Positions 7,065-22,206 of a stretch of DNA of 42,925 nt are shown piece by piece. The translations under genes were made by a program, and so were the position numbers. This stretch comes from Aliiroseovarius sp. PrR006. GTDB taxonomy: Bacteria; Pseudomonadota; Alphaproteobacteria; Rhodobacterales; Rhodobacteraceae. The notes beneath the pieces are model-generated. The model made no database searches and was not told where the DNA came from. It was given only the letters and a program-made list of their open reading frames with translations. Position 1 is the stretch's first letter, and the number at the start of each line of letters is the position of its first letter. The DNA is taken from positions 1 to 42,925 of the forward strand of contig NZ_JAAGOY010000011.1 of NCBI RefSeq assembly GCF_010500215.1, in the 5' to 3' direction.

Positions 7065-7763
7065 ATGGCAAAACTGGGTAAACGTACCGCTGCCGCTCGC
7101 GAAGCCTTCGCCGGCAAAGAAAACCTGAGCGTTGAAGAAGCTGTTGCACTGGTTAAGGGCAACGCAAACGCCAAGTTCGACGAAACCATCGAAATCGCAA
7201 TGGCTCTGGGTGTTGACACCCGTCACGCTGACCAGATGGTCCGCGGCGTTATCGGCCTGCCGAACGGCACCGGTAAAACCATGCGCGTTGCTGTTTTCGC
7301 TCGCGGCCCGAAAGCTGAAGAAGCTCAGGCTGCTGGCGCAGACATCGTTGGCGCAGAGGACCTGATGGAAACCATTCAGGGCGGCACCATCGAATTCGAT
7401 CGCTGCATTGCCACTCCTGACATGATGCCCATCGTTGGTCGTCTGGGTAAAGTTCTGGGTCCGCGCAACCTGATGCCGAACCCGAAAGTTGGCACCGTGA
7501 CGATGGACGTCAAAGCGGCTGTTGAAGCTGCCAAGGGCGGCGAAGTTCAGTTCAAGGCTGAAAAAGGTGGCGTGGTTCACGCTGGCCTGGGCAAAGCCTC
7601 GTTCGACGACGCCAAGCTGGTTGAAAACGTGCGCGCCTTCGTGGAAGCCGTTCAGAAAGCCAAGCCCTCGGGCGCCAAAGGCACCTACATGAAGAAAATC
7701 TCGCTGAGCTCGACCATGGGCCCGGGCGTGACGCTGGACGTGGACAACGCCACCGGCAACTGA
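7065..7763 (+). CDS. rplA: 50S ribosomal protein L1
   Basis: L1 forms the mobile stalk near the E site and in many bacteria represses translation of its own operon through the leader mRNA. The 232-residue protein has normal length and the family motif [20 protein letters not shown] in its RNA-binding region. It begins one base after the rplK stop codon and is probably translated by coupling. A strong terminator follows. Confidence 0.98.
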   Translation: MAKLGKRTAAAREAFAGKENLSVEEAVALVKGNANAKFDETIEIAMALGVDTRHADQMVRGVIGLPNGTGKTMRVAVFARGPKAEEAQAAGADIVGAEDLMETIQGGTIEFDRCIATPDMMPIVGRLGKVLGPRNLMPNPKVGTVTMDVKAAVEAAKGGEVQFKAEKGGVVHAGLGKASFDDAKLVENVRAFVEAVQKAKPSGAKGTYMKKISLSSTMGPGVTLDVDNATGN

Positions 7764-7784
7764 TTTTCTTCAGTTTGAATATAG

Positions 7785-7815
7785 AAAAGGGCGTCCAGAT
7801 TGGGCGCCCTTTTTG
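7785..7815 (+). terminator. Rho-independent terminator of rplKA
   Basis: An 8-bp stem (7789-7796 with 7802-7809, one G-U pair), a five-base loop and five T follow the rplA stop codon by 25 bp. Confidence 0.92.
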
Positions 7816-7836
7816 CGTGTAGCTCATGAGAACATT

Positions 7837-7864
7837 TTGAGAAGTCTGAATTCTGTGCTAGGGT
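7837..7864 (+). promoter_or_regulatory. Candidate promoter of rplJL-rpoBC
   Basis: TTGAGA at 7837-7842, a 16-bp spacer and TAGGGT at 7859-7864 lie directly after the rplKA terminator. This would give a leader of about 345 nt before rplJ. Confidence 0.45.
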
Positions 7865-7869
7865 CGCTT

Positions 7870-8216
7870 TGTTAGGGCTGCCGGACTTTCTTGATCGGGC
7901 GCCCTGTTAGGGGTTGGAAAACCCCTCGAAACGTCCTAAACAGACCGAGCATTCCAGCGTGCGATTCGTCGTGCGCTGTTTTGCGTTTCGTCCGAGACGG
8001 TGGGTGACGCCGGTGGGCCAAGCTGAGAAGCGACCGCGCACAAGTGTCATAATTCCTGCCTGAGATGGGAAATGAACAAAAGAATTCTCTCGGCCGCTTG
8101 GCCTTGGGGCGATTTTGCGAAGGACCCTTATCGCGGACCCGATTGCCGGGTTTTCCCTGAAAACTCGGTAAAATATGAGCCGGAGGGGTCAAACCCTCCA
8201 TACTTGGAGTGAAACT
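7870..8216 (+). promoter_or_regulatory. Long structured leader of rplJ (candidate L10-L12 binding leader)
   Basis: The 400-bp gap before rplJ has no credible gene. It holds three clear hairpins: 7909-7926 (7-bp perfect stem, GGAA loop), 8146-8168 (10-bp stem with one G-U pair, three-base loop), and 8182-8199 (6-bp GC stem) ending seven bases before the Shine-Dalgarno GGAG at 8206-8209. In other bacteria the L10-(L12)4 complex represses this operon by binding such a leader. The assignment rests on position and structure, not on a matched motif. Confidence 0.6.
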
Positions 8217-8729
8217 GTGGATAGAGCACAAAAAGAAAAAGTGGTCGAGGAACTCGGCCAGATCTTTGAAAGCTCTGGCGTCGTTGTGGTTGCCCACTAC
8301 GCCGGTCTCACGGTTGCTGAAATGCAGGACCTGCGTTCGCAAATGCGCGAAGCTGGTGGGTCTGTACGCGTTGCCAAGAACAAGCTCGCCAAAATCGCCC
8401 TTGAAGGTAAGCCGGCCGCTTCGATCGCCGACTATCTGACGGGTATGACCGTTCTTGCCTATTCCGAAGATCCTGTGGCTGCTGCCAAGGTGATGGATGC
8501 ATATGCCAAGACCAACGACAAGTTGGACATTCTTGGTGGTGCAATGGGCGAGGATGCTCTGGACAAGGCTGGTGTTAAAGCCGTTGCCGCTATGCCGTCG
8601 CGTGAAGAGCTTATTGCTTCGATCGCTGGCTGTATTGGCGCACCTGCTTCGAACATCGCTGGAGCCATTGGCGCGCCTGCTTCGAACATCGCATCGATCT
8701 TGTCTACTGTTGAAGACAAGGCTGCTTAA
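8217..8729 (+). CDS. rplJ: 50S ribosomal protein L10
   Basis: L10 anchors the L7/L12 dimers to the stalk base. Reading from the GTG at 8217 gives 170 residues beginning (M)[12 protein letters not shown], the N-terminus usual in Rhodobacterales. GGAG lies seven bases upstream. The in-frame ATG at 8175 would add 14 unconserved residues and sits in the leader hairpin region. The C-terminal L12-binding helix contains a tandem duplication of IGAPASNIA (DNA units 8634-8666 and 8667-8699). A rare GTG start with a structured leader fits translational control of stalk synthesis. Confidence 0.96.
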   Translation: MDRAQKEKVVEELGQIFESSGVVVVAHYAGLTVAEMQDLRSQMREAGGSVRVAKNKLAKIALEGKPAASIADYLTGMTVLAYSEDPVAAAKVMDAYAKTNDKLDILGGAMGEDALDKAGVKAVAAMPSREELIASIAGCIGAPASNIAGAIGAPASNIASILSTVEDKAA

Positions 8730-8798
8730 GCAATCTGAGACCAGCGGAGCGGATAATCGCCTCACGTTGGAACACATCTAAATACGGAAAGAAGTCAA

Positions 8799-9173
8799 AT
8801 GGCTGATCTGAAGAAACTTGCAGAAGAGATCGTGGGTCTGACCCTTCTCGAAGCACAAGAACTGAAAACCATCCTCAAAGACGAGTATGGCATCGAGCCC
8901 GCAGCTGGCGGCGCAGTTGTTATGGCTGGCGGCGGCGACGCCGGTGGCGCAGCTGAAGAAGAAAAAACCGAATTCGACGTCGTTCTGAAGAACGCCGGCG
9001 CTTCGAAAATCAACGTGATCAAAGAAGTTCGCGGCATCACCGGTCTTGGCCTGAAAGAAGCCAAGGAACTGGTTGAAGCCGGCGGCAAGATCAAAGAAGG
9101 CGTTGACAAAGCAGAAGCAGAAGACGTGAAAGCCAAGCTGGAAGCAGCTGGCGCAGAAGTCGAACTGGCTTAA
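8799..9173 (+). CDS. rplL: 50S ribosomal protein L7/L12
   Basis: L7/L12 is the multi-copy stalk protein that recruits translational GTPases. The 124-residue protein has the helical N-terminal dimerisation domain, a flexible Ala/Gly-rich hinge (about residues 33-50), and a C-terminal domain with the factor-binding segment [21 protein letters not shown]. It lies 69 bp after rplJ. No terminator follows, only a strong hairpin in the gap to rpoB. Confidence 0.98.
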   Translation: MADLKKLAEEIVGLTLLEAQELKTILKDEYGIEPAAGGAVVMAGGGDAGGAAEEEKTEFDVVLKNAGASKINVIKEVRGITGLGLKEAKELVEAGGKIKEGVDKAEAEDVKAKLEAAGAEVELA

Positions 9174-9214
9174 GCTTTACGCTTTTGGGCCCTCGGTGGC
9201 CTGCAAAATCAAGG

Positions 9215-9240
9215 CTGGGCCCGGAGAAATCCGGGTCCAG
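9215..9240 (+). promoter_or_regulatory. 11-bp hairpin with GAAA tetraloop between rplL and rpoB
   Basis: Bases 9215-9225 pair with 9230-9240 (one G-U pair) around a GAAA loop. There is no T-run, so it is not an intrinsic terminator. In Escherichia coli this gap holds an attenuator and an RNase III site that set stalk to polymerase ratios; the present hairpin occupies the same place and could do likewise. Confidence 0.7.
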
Positions 9241-9417
9241 CCGAACCTGTCTTGAAGAGGGCCTGAATGCAGGCGTTGTTCTGGGAAAGGTTCAATGGAT
9301 CGGGAGGGAACCCTTGGGCGGGTTTCCATGAATTGGTTCGAACCCCCGTCTCGGACGAGGTGTCGCCGGCGACCCAACGGTTGGCGCCTCAGTTGAGAAA
9401 TGAAAGGTAAATACCTT

Positions 9418-12400
9418 ATGGCGCAGACCTATCTTGGCCAGAAACGCTTGCGTAAGTATTACGGCAAAATCCGTGAAGTTCTGGAAATGCCGAACCTGAT
9501 CGAGGTTCAGAAAAGCTCGTATGATCTTTTCCTGAACTCTGGCGATCAGCTGGAGCCGATGGACGGAGAAGGCATCAATGCTGTTTTCCAGTCGGTTTTC
9601 CCGATTAAAGATTTTAACGAGACCTCGATCCTTGAGTTCGTAAAGTACGAGCTGGAAGAGCCGAAGTTCGACGTTGAGGAATGCCAACAGCGCGACCTGA
9701 CCTATTCGGCGCCGCTGAAAGTCACCTTGCGTCTGATCGTGTTTGATGTGGACGAAGATACTGGCGCGAAGTCGGTAAAAGACATCAAGGAACAAGACGT
9801 GTTCATGGGCGACATGCCCCTGATGACGCCGAACGGCACCTTCGTCGTGAACGGCACCGAGCGCGTAATCGTATCCCAGATGCACCGTTCGCCGGGCGTA
9901 TTCTTTGACCACGACAAGGGCAAGACGCACTCGTCGGGCAAACTGCTGTTCGCCTGCCGCATCATTCCCTACCGTGGCTCATGGCTGGACTTTGAATTCG
10001 ACGCTAAAGACATCGTCTTTGCCCGTATCGACCGTCGCCGTAAGCTGCCTGTGACCACCCTGCTGTATGCGCTGGGTCTGGACCAGGAAGGCATCTGTGA
10101 CGCGTATTACGACACCGTTCAGTTCAAGCTGAAGAAGAACAAAGGTTGGGTCACCAAGTTCTTCCCCGAGCGTGTTGCCGGCACCCGTCCGGTGCAGGAT
10201 CTGATCGACGCCAAAACCGGTGAAGTGATTGCCGAAGCTGGCAAGAAGGTCACTCCGCGCGCCGTCAAGAAGCTGATGGAAACGGGCGAAGTCACCGATC
10301 TGCTGGTGCCGTTTGACAGCATCGTTGGTCGCTTTGTCTCGAAGGACATCATCAACGAAGACACTGGTGCGATTTACGTCGAAGCCGGTGACGAGCTGAC
10401 GCTTGAGCACGACAAAGATGGCGAGCTGATCGGCGGTTCGCTGAAAGAGCTGATGGATGCGGGCATCACCGACATTCCGGTTCTGGACATCGACAACGTC
10501 AACTACGGTCCCTACATCCGCAACACGATGGCGGCTGACAAGAACATGGGCCGTGACACCGCGCTTATGGACATCTATCGCGTCATGCGTCCGGGCGAGC
10601 CGCCCACGGTTGAAGCTGCGTCGGCTCTGTTCGACACGCTGTTCTTCGACAGCGAGCGTTATGACCTGTCGGCTGTTGGTCGCGTGAAGATGAACATGCG
10701 TCTGGCTCTGGACGCCGAGGATACTCAGCGGACCCTGCGTCGCGAAGACATCATCGCCTGTATCAAGGCGCTGGTTGATCTGCGCGATGGCCGTGGCGAC
10801 GTCGACGACATCGACCACCTGGGTAACCGTCGTGTGCGCTCGGTCGGCGAGCTGATGGAAAACCAGTATCGCGTTGGCCTGCTGCGCATGGAGCGCGCGA
10901 TCAAGGAACGTATGTCCTCGGTCGAGATCGACACCGTGATGCCGCAAGACCTGATCAACGCGAAACCGGCTGCTGCCGCTGTTCGCGAATTCTTCGGCTC
11001 GTCGCAGCTGTCGCAGTTCATGGACCAAACGAACCCGCTGTCGGAAGTCACCCACAAACGCCGCCTGTCGGCGCTTGGGCCGGGTGGTCTGACCCGCGAA
11101 CGTGCTGGCTTCGAGGTGCGTGACGTTCACGCAACTCACTATGGCCGTATGTGTCCGATTGAAACGCCGGAAGGGCCGAACATTGGTCTGATCAACTCGC
11201 TGGCCACCTTTGCCCGCGTGAACAAGTACGGCTTCATCGAAACGCCTTATCGTAAGGTTGTGGATGGCAAGGTCACCGACGAGGTGAACTATATGTCCGC
11301 CACCGAAGAGATGCGTCACACGGTGGCTCAGGCCAACGCGCATCTGGATGCGGATGGTCGCTTCGAGAACGATCTGGTGAACACCCGTCAGTCGGGCGAA
11401 TACACCATGGCGCCGCGCGACAACGTTGACCTGATCGACGTATCGCCGAAGCAGCTGGTTTCGGTTGCTGCTTCGCTGATCCCGTTCCTTGAAAACGACG
11501 ATGCTAACCGCGCTCTGATGGGCTCGAACATGCAACGTCAGGCTGTGCCGCTTCTGCGTGCCGAAGCTCCGTTCGTAGGCACCGGCATCGAAGGTAAGGT
11601 TGCCATCGACTCGGGTGCGGCCATTCAGGCCAAACGCGGCGGTGTGATCGACCAAGTGGACGCAACACGTATCGTTGTACGTGCCACCGAAGACCTTGGT
11701 CTGGGTGATGCGGGCGTAGACATCTACCGTCTGCGCAAGTTCCAGCGTTCGAACCAGAACACCTGCATCAACCAGCGTCCGCTGGTGAAAGTTGGTCAGA
11801 AGGTCTCGAAAGGCGAAGTTGTTGCCGATGGTCCGTCCACCGATATGGGCGAACTGGCTCTGGGTAAGAACGTGGTCGTCGCGTTCATGCCTTGGAACGG
11901 CTACAACTACGAAGACTCGATCCTGATTTCGGAACGTATCGCACGTGATGACGTCTTCACTTCGGTTCACATTGAAGAGTTTGAAGTCGCTGCCCGTGAC
12001 ACCAAGCTTGGGCCGGAAGAAATCACTCGCGACATCCCGAACGTCGGTGAAGAAGCGCTGCGCAACCTCGATGAGGCTGGCGTTGTGTACATCGGTGCGG
12101 ATGTAGAACCGGGCGATATTCTGGTCGGTAAGATCACTCCGAAAGGCGAAAGCCCGATGACGCCGGAAGAAAAGCTTCTGCGCGCCATCTTCGGTGAAAA
12201 AGCTTCGGACGTGCGCGATACCTCGCTGCGTGTGAAGCCGGGTGATTTCGGTACCGTTGTTGAGGTTCGCGTATTCAACCGCCACGGCGTTGAGAAAGAC
12301 GAACGTGCCCTTCAGATCGAGCGCGAAGAGGTCGAAAGCCTTGCCCGCGACCGTGACGACGAGCTGCACATTCTGGAGCGCAACACCTATGCCCGTCTGA

Positions 12401-13554
12401 AGGACATGATCCTGGGCAAAGCTGCTGTAAAAGGCCCGAAAGGCGTGAAAGCCGGTTCGACCATCTCGGAAGAGCTGCTGGAAGGTCTGTCGCGCGGTCA
12501 GTGGTGGCAACTGGCGCTTGAGGACGAAGACGATGCAAAAATCGTTGAAGCCCTGAACGAACAGTTCGAAGCTCAGAAACGTGCCTTGGATGCGCGCTTT
12601 GAAGACAAGGTCGAAAAAGTCCGTCGTGGCGACGACCTGCCGCCGGGTGTGATGAAGATGGTTAAAGTCTTCGTTGCTGTGAAGCGTAAGCTTCAGCCGG
12701 GCGATAAGATGGCCGGTCGTCACGGGAACAAAGGTGTTATTTCCAAGGTTGTACCGATGGAAGACATGCCGTTCCTGGCCGATGGTACGCCGGTTGACTT
12801 CTGTCTGAACCCGCTGGGCGTGCCGTCGCGTATGAACGTTGGTCAGATCCTTGAAACCCACATGGGTTGGGCCGCACGCGGTCTGGGTCTGAACATCGAC
12901 GAAGCACTGGGTGAATACCGCCGTTCCGGCGATCTGACCCCGGTTCGCGAAGCCATGCGCATCGCCTATGGCGACGATGTCTACGAAGAGGGCATCTCGG
13001 GCATGGACGAGGACGAACTGGTGGATGCAGCGGGCAATGTGACCCGCGGTGTTCCGATCGCGACCCCGGTCTTTGACGGCGCCAAAGAGGCTGACGTGAA
13101 CGACGCGCTGACGCGTGCCGGTTTCGACACCTCGGGTCAGTCGGTTCTGTTCGACGGTCGTACCGGTGAACAGTTCTCGCGCGAAGTTACCGTTGGCGTG
13201 AAGTACCTGCTGAAACTGCACCACCTTGTGGACGACAAAATCCACGCGCGTTCGACAGGTCCGTACTCGCTTGTTACCCAGCAGCCGCTGGGTGGTAAGG
13301 CGCAGTTCGGTGGTCAGCGCTTCGGTGAGATGGAAGTCTGGGCTCTGGAAGCATATGGCGCGGCTTACACGCTGCAAGAGATGCTTACCGTCAAGTCGGA
13401 TGACGTTGCTGGCCGTACCAAAGTGTACGAGAGCATCGTCAAAGGCGAGGACAACTTCGAAGCCGGTGTACCGGAATCGTTCAACGTTCTTGTCAAAGAA
13501 GTCCGCGGCCTCGGCCTCAACATGGAACTCCTGGATGCGGAGGGCGAGGAGTAA
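9418..13554 (+). CDS. rpoB: RNA polymerase beta subunit
   Basis: The 1378-residue beta subunit forms half of the RNA polymerase active-site cleft. The ATG at 9418, with AAAGG ten bases upstream, gives [21 protein letters not shown], the usual start in this group; the in-frame ATG at 9400 is less likely. The rifampicin-binding cluster lies near residues 523-560 ([19 protein letters not shown] and [12 protein letters not shown]), with the wild-type residues as far as I can tell. The C-terminal [19 protein letters not shown] segment is intact. It is 50 bp upstream of rpoC. Confidence 0.99.
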   Translation: MAQTYLGQKRLRKYYGKIREVLEMPNLIEVQKSSYDLFLNSGDQLEPMDGEGINAVFQSVFPIKDFNETSILEFVKYELEEPKFDVEECQQRDLTYSAPLKVTLRLIVFDVDEDTGAKSVKDIKEQDVFMGDMPLMTPNGTFVVNGTERVIVSQMHRSPGVFFDHDKGKTHSSGKLLFACRIIPYRGSWLDFEFDAKDIVFARIDRRRKLPVTTLLYALGLDQEGICDAYYDTVQFKLKKNKGWVTKFFPERVAGTRPVQDLIDAKTGEVIAEAGKKVTPRAVKKLMETGEVTDLLVPFDSIVGRFVSKDIINEDTGAIYVEAGDELTLEHDKDGELIGGSLKELMDAGITDIPVLDIDNVNYGPYIRNTMAADKNMGRDTALMDIYRVMRPGEPPTVEAASALFDTLFFDSERYDLSAVGRVKMNMRLALDAEDTQRTLRREDIIACIKALVDLRDGRGDVDDIDHLGNRRVRSVGELMENQYRVGLLRMERAIKERMSSVEIDTVMPQDLINAKPAAAAVREFFGSSQLSQFMDQTNPLSEVTHKRRLSALGPGGLTRERAGFEVRDVHATHYGRMCPIETPEGPNIGLINSLATFARVNKYGFIETPYRKVVDGKVTDEVNYMSATEEMRHTVAQANAHLDADGRFENDLVNTRQSGEYTMAPRDNVDLIDVSPKQLVSVAASLIPFLENDDANRALMGSNMQRQAVPLLRAEAPFVGTGIEGKVAIDSGAAIQAKRGGVIDQVDATRIVVRATEDLGLGDAGVDIYRLRKFQRSNQNTCINQRPLVKVGQKVSKGEVVADGPSTDMGELALGKNVVVAFMPWNGYNYEDSILISERIARDDVFTSVHIEEFEVAARDTKLGPEEITRDIPNVGEEALRNLDEAGVVYIGADVEPGDILVGKITPKGESPMTPEEKLLRAIFGEKASDVRDTSLRVKPGDFGTVVEVRVFNRHGVEKDERALQIEREEVESLARDRDDELHILERNTYARLKDMILGKAAVKGPKGVKAGSTISEELLEGLSRGQWWQLALEDEDDAKIVEALNEQFEAQKRALDARFEDKVEKVRRGDDLPPGVMKMVKVFVAVKRKLQPGDKMAGRHGNKGVISKVVPMEDMPFLADGTPVDFCLNPLGVPSRMNVGQILETHMGWAARGLGLNIDEALGEYRRSGDLTPVREAMRIAYGDDVYEEGISGMDEDELVDAAGNVTRGVPIATPVFDGAKEADVNDALTRAGFDTSGQSVLFDGRTGEQFSREVTVGVKYLLKLHHLVDDKIHARSTGPYSLVTQQPLGGKAQFGGQRFGEMEVWALEAYGAAYTLQEMLTVKSDDVAGRTKVYESIVKGEDNFEAGVPESFNVLVKEVRGLGLNMELLDAEGEE

Positions 13555-13604
13555 GGCGCCCGCCTTACCCCTCCCACCCTTCCCCTGATTAAAGGAAACG
13601 CAAA

Positions 13605-17861
<4,257 letters not shown>

Positions 17862-17884
17862 TTAGTGCTGACATAAGATTTGGA

Positions 17885-17915
17885 AGGCCCCGCATTTTGC
17901 GGGGCTTTTCTTTTT
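17885..17915 (+). terminator. Rho-independent terminator of rpoBC
   Basis: A 7-bp perfect GC stem (17887-17893 with 17899-17905), an ATTTT loop and a T-rich tail follow the rpoC stop codon by 25 bp. Confidence 0.94.
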
Positions 17916-17979
17916 GGGCTTGGCGTGTTCGGGAAACGCTGATTAGGTGGCCGAACGCATTCAAGGAAATTACTCCACC

Positions 17980-18846
17980 ATGCCCTCGGACAATTTCAAA
18001 GCCGCCGCGCTGATGACCGGTTCCATGGCCGGCTACACGTTTAACGACGCCTGCATGAAGGTGTTGTCGGTGACGATGCCGCTGGAACAGGCAGTGTTCT
18101 TGCGCGGTGTGGTGACCTGTGTGCTGCTATACATACTGGGACGATATCTGGGCACGATGCGGTTCAACTTATCGGCGCGGGAATGGAAGTTGATCGGTCT
18201 GCGCTGTGTCGGGGAAATGGGGGCAACCTATTGCTTTCTGACCGCGCTGTTTCATATGCCAATCGCCAATGTCACGGCGATCCTGCAGGTGTTGCCTTTG
18301 GTGATCGCTTTGGCCGCGTGGGCATTTCTGTCCGAGCCCCTAGGGTGGCGGAGACTTGCGGCCATTGGCGTGGGGTTCGTCGGCGTGCTTCTGATTATCC
18401 AACCCGGCGCGGGGTTCTCGGTCTGGTCGCTCTATGCGCTGGCCGCGGTCGGCTTCATCACTTTCCGCGATTTGGTGGTGCGCAAACTGTCGCCCGAGAC
18501 ACCGTCGATGACCGTGGCGATCATGGCGGCGATCTCGATTACCATTGGGTTTGGCGTCGCATCAATCGGGGTCGAGTGGGCGCCGCTTGACGGATTGGGC
18601 GCGTCGATGTTGGGTTTGGCGGCCTTCTTCATTTTCCTGGGTTACCTTTTCTCGGTCATGGTGATGCGGGTGGGCGACATCGCTTTCGCAGCGCCCTTCC
18701 GCTATACTGGTCTGATCTGGGCGCTGATCCTTGGCTTGGTTCTGTTCAACGAGTGGCCGAACCAGCTGACCCTGATCGGTGCTGCGATTGTTGTCGGCAC
18801 CGGTCTGTTCACCTTGTTCCGTGAACGCAAGGCTGCGCAACGCTGA
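17980..18846 (+). CDS. DMT-superfamily (EamA) transporter
   Basis: The 288-residue protein is almost entirely hydrophobic, with about ten predicted membrane helices in two EamA repeats. The first repeat ends near FLSEPLGWRRLAAIGVGFVGVLLI and the second near LFNEWPNQLTLIGAAIVVGTGLF, both typical signatures. EamA proteins export or exchange small metabolites across the inner membrane; the substrate cannot be inferred here. The ATG at 17980 has AAGGA 12 bases upstream; a GTG at 17947 in frame is a weaker alternative. It is an insertion between the rpoC terminator and the str operon promoter. Confidence 0.85.
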   Translation: MPSDNFKAAALMTGSMAGYTFNDACMKVLSVTMPLEQAVFLRGVVTCVLLYILGRYLGTMRFNLSAREWKLIGLRCVGEMGATYCFLTALFHMPIANVTAILQVLPLVIALAAWAFLSEPLGWRRLAAIGVGFVGVLLIIQPGAGFSVWSLYALAAVGFITFRDLVVRKLSPETPSMTVAIMAAISITIGFGVASIGVEWAPLDGLGASMLGLAAFFIFLGYLFSVMVMRVGDIAFAAPFRYTGLIWALILGLVLFNEWPNQLTLIGAAIVVGTGLFTLFRERKAAQR

Positions 18847-18896
18847 CCGGGCAGGGGTTGCTGGCTTGGGAAAGCCTTGTAATTCAGGGCGTGCTG

Positions 18897-18925
18897 TTGA
18901 CAGTACCATCGCAACCCCTTATACG
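18897..18925 (+). promoter_or_regulatory. Promoter of the str operon (rpsL-rpsG-fusA-tuf2)
   Basis: A consensus TTGACA at 18897-18902, a 17-bp spacer and TATACG at 18920-18925 are followed by a CGCG-rich start region. The -10 lacks the final T. This leaves a leader of about 220 nt. Confidence 0.8.
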
Positions 18926-19015
18926 CGCGAGCATCCAGCTGGGTGTAACCCGGCTATCCAAGTATTGAGGGATCAAGTTCGGGCTACTTTGAAGCGCCGA
19001 TCCTCTGTGAACCAA

Positions 19016-19061
19016 CCGCGACGTTTGCCTCGGAATGGAAACGCTCGCGGGTTTTCGTTTT
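19016..19061 (+). terminator. Attenuator-like terminator in the rpsL leader
   Basis: An 11-bp stem (19016-19026 with 19039-19050, one bulged C at 19044) and a 12-nt loop are followed by GTTTTCGTTTT. It lies between the str promoter and rpsL, 92 bp before the start codon, so it would act as a leader attenuator. S7 controls this operon in Escherichia coli at a different site. Confidence 0.7.
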
Positions 19062-19152
19062 GTGGGTTGTCATAATCCTGAAACGCGAAACAGATTTAAC
19101 CGCGTGGGGGCGTCCCTGCGTAGACTGAGTTGAGAAACGGGAAAAGAGCCCT

Positions 19153-19524
19153 ATGCCAACGATCCAACAGCTGATCCGCAAGCCGCGTCAGCCCAAAGTC
19201 AAGCGTTCCAAGTCGCAGCACCTGGAATCTTGCCCCCAGAAGCGCGGTGTATGTACCCGCGTTTACACCACGACCCCGAAAAAGCCGAACTCGGCTATGC
19301 GTAAAGTTGCGAAGGTTCGCCTGACCAACGGTTTCGAGGTTATCTCCTACATCCCCGGTGAAAGCCACAACCTTCAGGAGCACTCGGTGGTTCTGATCCG
19401 TGGTGGTCGTGTGAAAGACCTTCCGGGTGTCCGCTACCACATCCTGCGTGGTGTTCTGGATACCCAGGGCGTCAAAGACCGTAAGCAACGTCGTTCGAAA
19501 TACGGCGCCAAGCGTCCGAAGTAA
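19153..19524 (+). CDS. rpsL: 30S ribosomal protein S12
   Basis: S12 lies at the decoding centre and affects fidelity. The 123-residue protein contains the conserved [19 protein letters not shown] loop and [20 protein letters not shown], the regions where streptomycin-resistance changes occur elsewhere; the lysines there are the wild-type residues. First gene of the str operon, with rpsG 12 bp downstream. The Shine-Dalgarno sequence is weak (GGGAAAAGAG). Confidence 0.98.
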   Translation: MPTIQQLIRKPRQPKVKRSKSQHLESCPQKRGVCTRVYTTTPKKPNSAMRKVAKVRLTNGFEVISYIPGESHNLQEHSVVLIRGGRVKDLPGVRYHILRGVLDTQGVKDRKQRRSKYGAKRPK

Positions 19525-20007
<483 letters not shown>

Positions 20008-20028
20008 CGCCAAGGAAGGACGAACACC

Positions 20029-22146
20029 ATGGCACGCGAATATCCGCTCGAGCTGTACCGCAACTTCGGTATTATGGCTCACATCGATGCAGGTAAAACC
20101 ACCTGCTCCGAGCGTATCCTGTACTACACCGGCAAATCCCACAACATCGGTGAGGTGCACGATGGTGCAGCCACCATGGACTGGATGGAGCAGGAGCAGG
20201 AACGCGGGATCACCATCACCTCGGCTGCGACGACCACTTTCTGGGAACGCACCGAAGACGGTGAAACTGCTCAGACGCCCAAGCACCGCATGAACATCAT
20301 CGACACCCCCGGCCACGTTGACTTCACCATTGAAGTTGAGCGTTCGCTGGCGGTTCTCGATGGCGCTGTCTGTGTTCTGGACGCCAACGCTGGTGTTGAG
20401 CCCCAGACCGAAACCGTGTGGCGTCAGGCTGACCGCTACAAGGTTCCGCGTATGGTGTTCGTCAACAAGATGGACAAGATCGGCGCTGACTTCTTCAACT
20501 GTGTTGAGATGATCGAAGACCGCACCGGCGCCCGCGCCGTACCGGTTGGCATTCCGATCGGTGCAGAAACCGAGCTGGAAGGTCTGATCGACCTGGTAAA
20601 CATGGAAGAATGGCTGTGGCAGGGTGAAGACCTTGGCGCATCGTGGGTTCGTGTTCCGATCCGCGACGAGCTGTCGGACATGGCCAACGAGTGGCGCGAG
20701 AAGATGATCGAAGCCGCCGTCGAGCAAGACGACGACGCGATGGAAGCCTATCTGGAAGGCAACGAACCTGACGTACCGACCCTGCGCGCTCTGCTGCGCA
20801 AAGGTACTCTGGCACTGGACTTCGTTCCGGTTCTGGGTGGTTCGGCTTTCAAAAACAAAGGTGTCCAGCCGCTGCTGAACGCTGTAATCGACTATCTGCC
20901 CAGCCCGCTGGACGTTGTTGATTACATGGGCTTTAAACCCGGTGACGAAACTGAAACCCGTGACATCGCCCGCCGTGCGGACGACGACATGGCTTTCTCG
21001 GCGCTGGCGTTCAAAATCATGAACGACCCCTTCGTTGGCTCGCTGACCTTTACCCGCATCTACTCGGGTGTCCTGAACAAAGGCGACACGCTTTTGAACT
21101 CGACCAAAGGTAAGAAAGAGCGCGTTGGTCGTATGATGATGATGCACTCGAACGATCGTGAAGAAATCACGGAAGCGTTCGCAGGTGACATTATCGCACT
21201 GGCCGGTCTGAAAGACACCACCACAGGTGACACGCTTTGCGCCGTCAACGATCCGGTGGTTCTGGAAACCATGACCTTCCCCGACCCCGTTATCGAGATC
21301 GCGGTTGAGCCTAAAACCAAGGCTGACCAAGAGAAGATGTCGCAAGGTCTGGGCCGTCTGGCTGCTGAAGACCCCTCGTTCCGTGTGGAAACTGACATCG
21401 AAAGCGGTCAGACCATCATGAAGGGCATGGGCGAACTTCACCTGGACATCCTGGTGGACCGTCTGAAGCGCGAGTTCAAAGTGGAAGCCAACATTGGTGC
21501 CCCGCAGGTTGCTTACCGCGAGACCATCTCGAAAGCGATCGAGCACACCTACACCCACAAGAAACAGTCGGGTGGTTCGGGTCAGTACGCTGAAGTCAAA
21601 ATGGAAATCATGCCGACTGAAGCGGGCGAAGGCTATTCGTTCGAAAGCCGCATCGTTGGTGGTGCAGTTCCGAAGGAATACATCCCCGGTGTTGAAAAAG
21701 GCATCAACTCGGTTATGGATAGCGGCCCCCTGGCTGGCTTCCCCGTAATCGACTTCAAGGTTGCCTTGAACGACGGTAAGTTCCACGACGTTGACTCGTC
21801 GGTTCTGGCCTTCGAAATCGCTGCACGTATGTGTATGCGCGAAGGTATGCGTTTGGCTGGCGCCAAGCTGCTGGAACCGATCATGAAAGTGGAAGTGATC
21901 ACGCCCGAGGAATACACCGGTGGTATCATCGGTGACCTGACCTCGCGTCGTGGTCAAGTGTCTGGCCAAGAGCCGCGCGGCAACGCCGTAGCGATCGACG
22001 CCAACGTTCCGCTGGCAAACATGTTCGGCTACATCAACACGCTGCGCTCGATGTCTTCGGGCCGTGCGCAGTTCACGATGCAGTTCTCGCATTACGACCC
22101 GGTTCCGCAGAACATCTCGGACGAAATTCAGGCGAAATACGCCTAA
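20029..22146 (+). CDS. fusA: Translation elongation factor G
   Basis: EF-G is the GTPase that drives ribosomal translocation. The 705-residue protein has the P-loop AHIDAGKT (17-24), [13 protein letters not shown], and the domain IV segment [14 protein letters not shown], and ends normally. AAGGAAGGA provides the ribosome binding site. It is followed by a 60-bp gap with a strong hairpin and then tuf copy 2. Confidence 0.99.
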   Translation: MAREYPLELYRNFGIMAHIDAGKTTCSERILYYTGKSHNIGEVHDGAATMDWMEQEQERGITITSAATTTFWERTEDGETAQTPKHRMNIIDTPGHVDFTIEVERSLAVLDGAVCVLDANAGVEPQTETVWRQADRYKVPRMVFVNKMDKIGADFFNCVEMIEDRTGARAVPVGIPIGAETELEGLIDLVNMEEWLWQGEDLGASWVRVPIRDELSDMANEWREKMIEAAVEQDDDAMEAYLEGNEPDVPTLRALLRKGTLALDFVPVLGGSAFKNKGVQPLLNAVIDYLPSPLDVVDYMGFKPGDETETRDIARRADDDMAFSALAFKIMNDPFVGSLTFTRIYSGVLNKGDTLLNSTKGKKERVGRMMMMHSNDREEITEAFAGDIIALAGLKDTTTGDTLCAVNDPVVLETMTFPDPVIEIAVEPKTKADQEKMSQGLGRLAAEDPSFRVETDIESGQTIMKGMGELHLDILVDRLKREFKVEANIGAPQVAYRETISKAIEHTYTHKKQSGGSGQYAEVKMEIMPTEAGEGYSFESRIVGGAVPKEYIPGVEKGINSVMDSGPLAGFPVIDFKVALNDGKFHDVDSSVLAFEIAARMCMREGMRLAGAKLLEPIMKVEVITPEEYTGGIIGDLTSRRGQVSGQEPRGNAVAIDANVPLANMFGYINTLRSMSSGRAQFTMQFSHYDPVPQNISDEIQAKYA

Positions 22147-22154
22147 TCGAAATA

Positions 22155-22182
22155 GCCGGGCAGTGACCCATTACTGCCCGGC
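22155..22182 (+). promoter_or_regulatory. 10-bp perfect hairpin between fusA and tuf2
   Basis: Bases 22155-22164 pair perfectly with 22173-22182 around an eight-base loop. There is no T-run, so it does not terminate. It could be an mRNA processing or stability element that allows higher tuf expression than fusA. Confidence 0.7.
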
Positions 22183-22206
22183 CCCTCAGATTAACAGGAG
22201 GCCATC

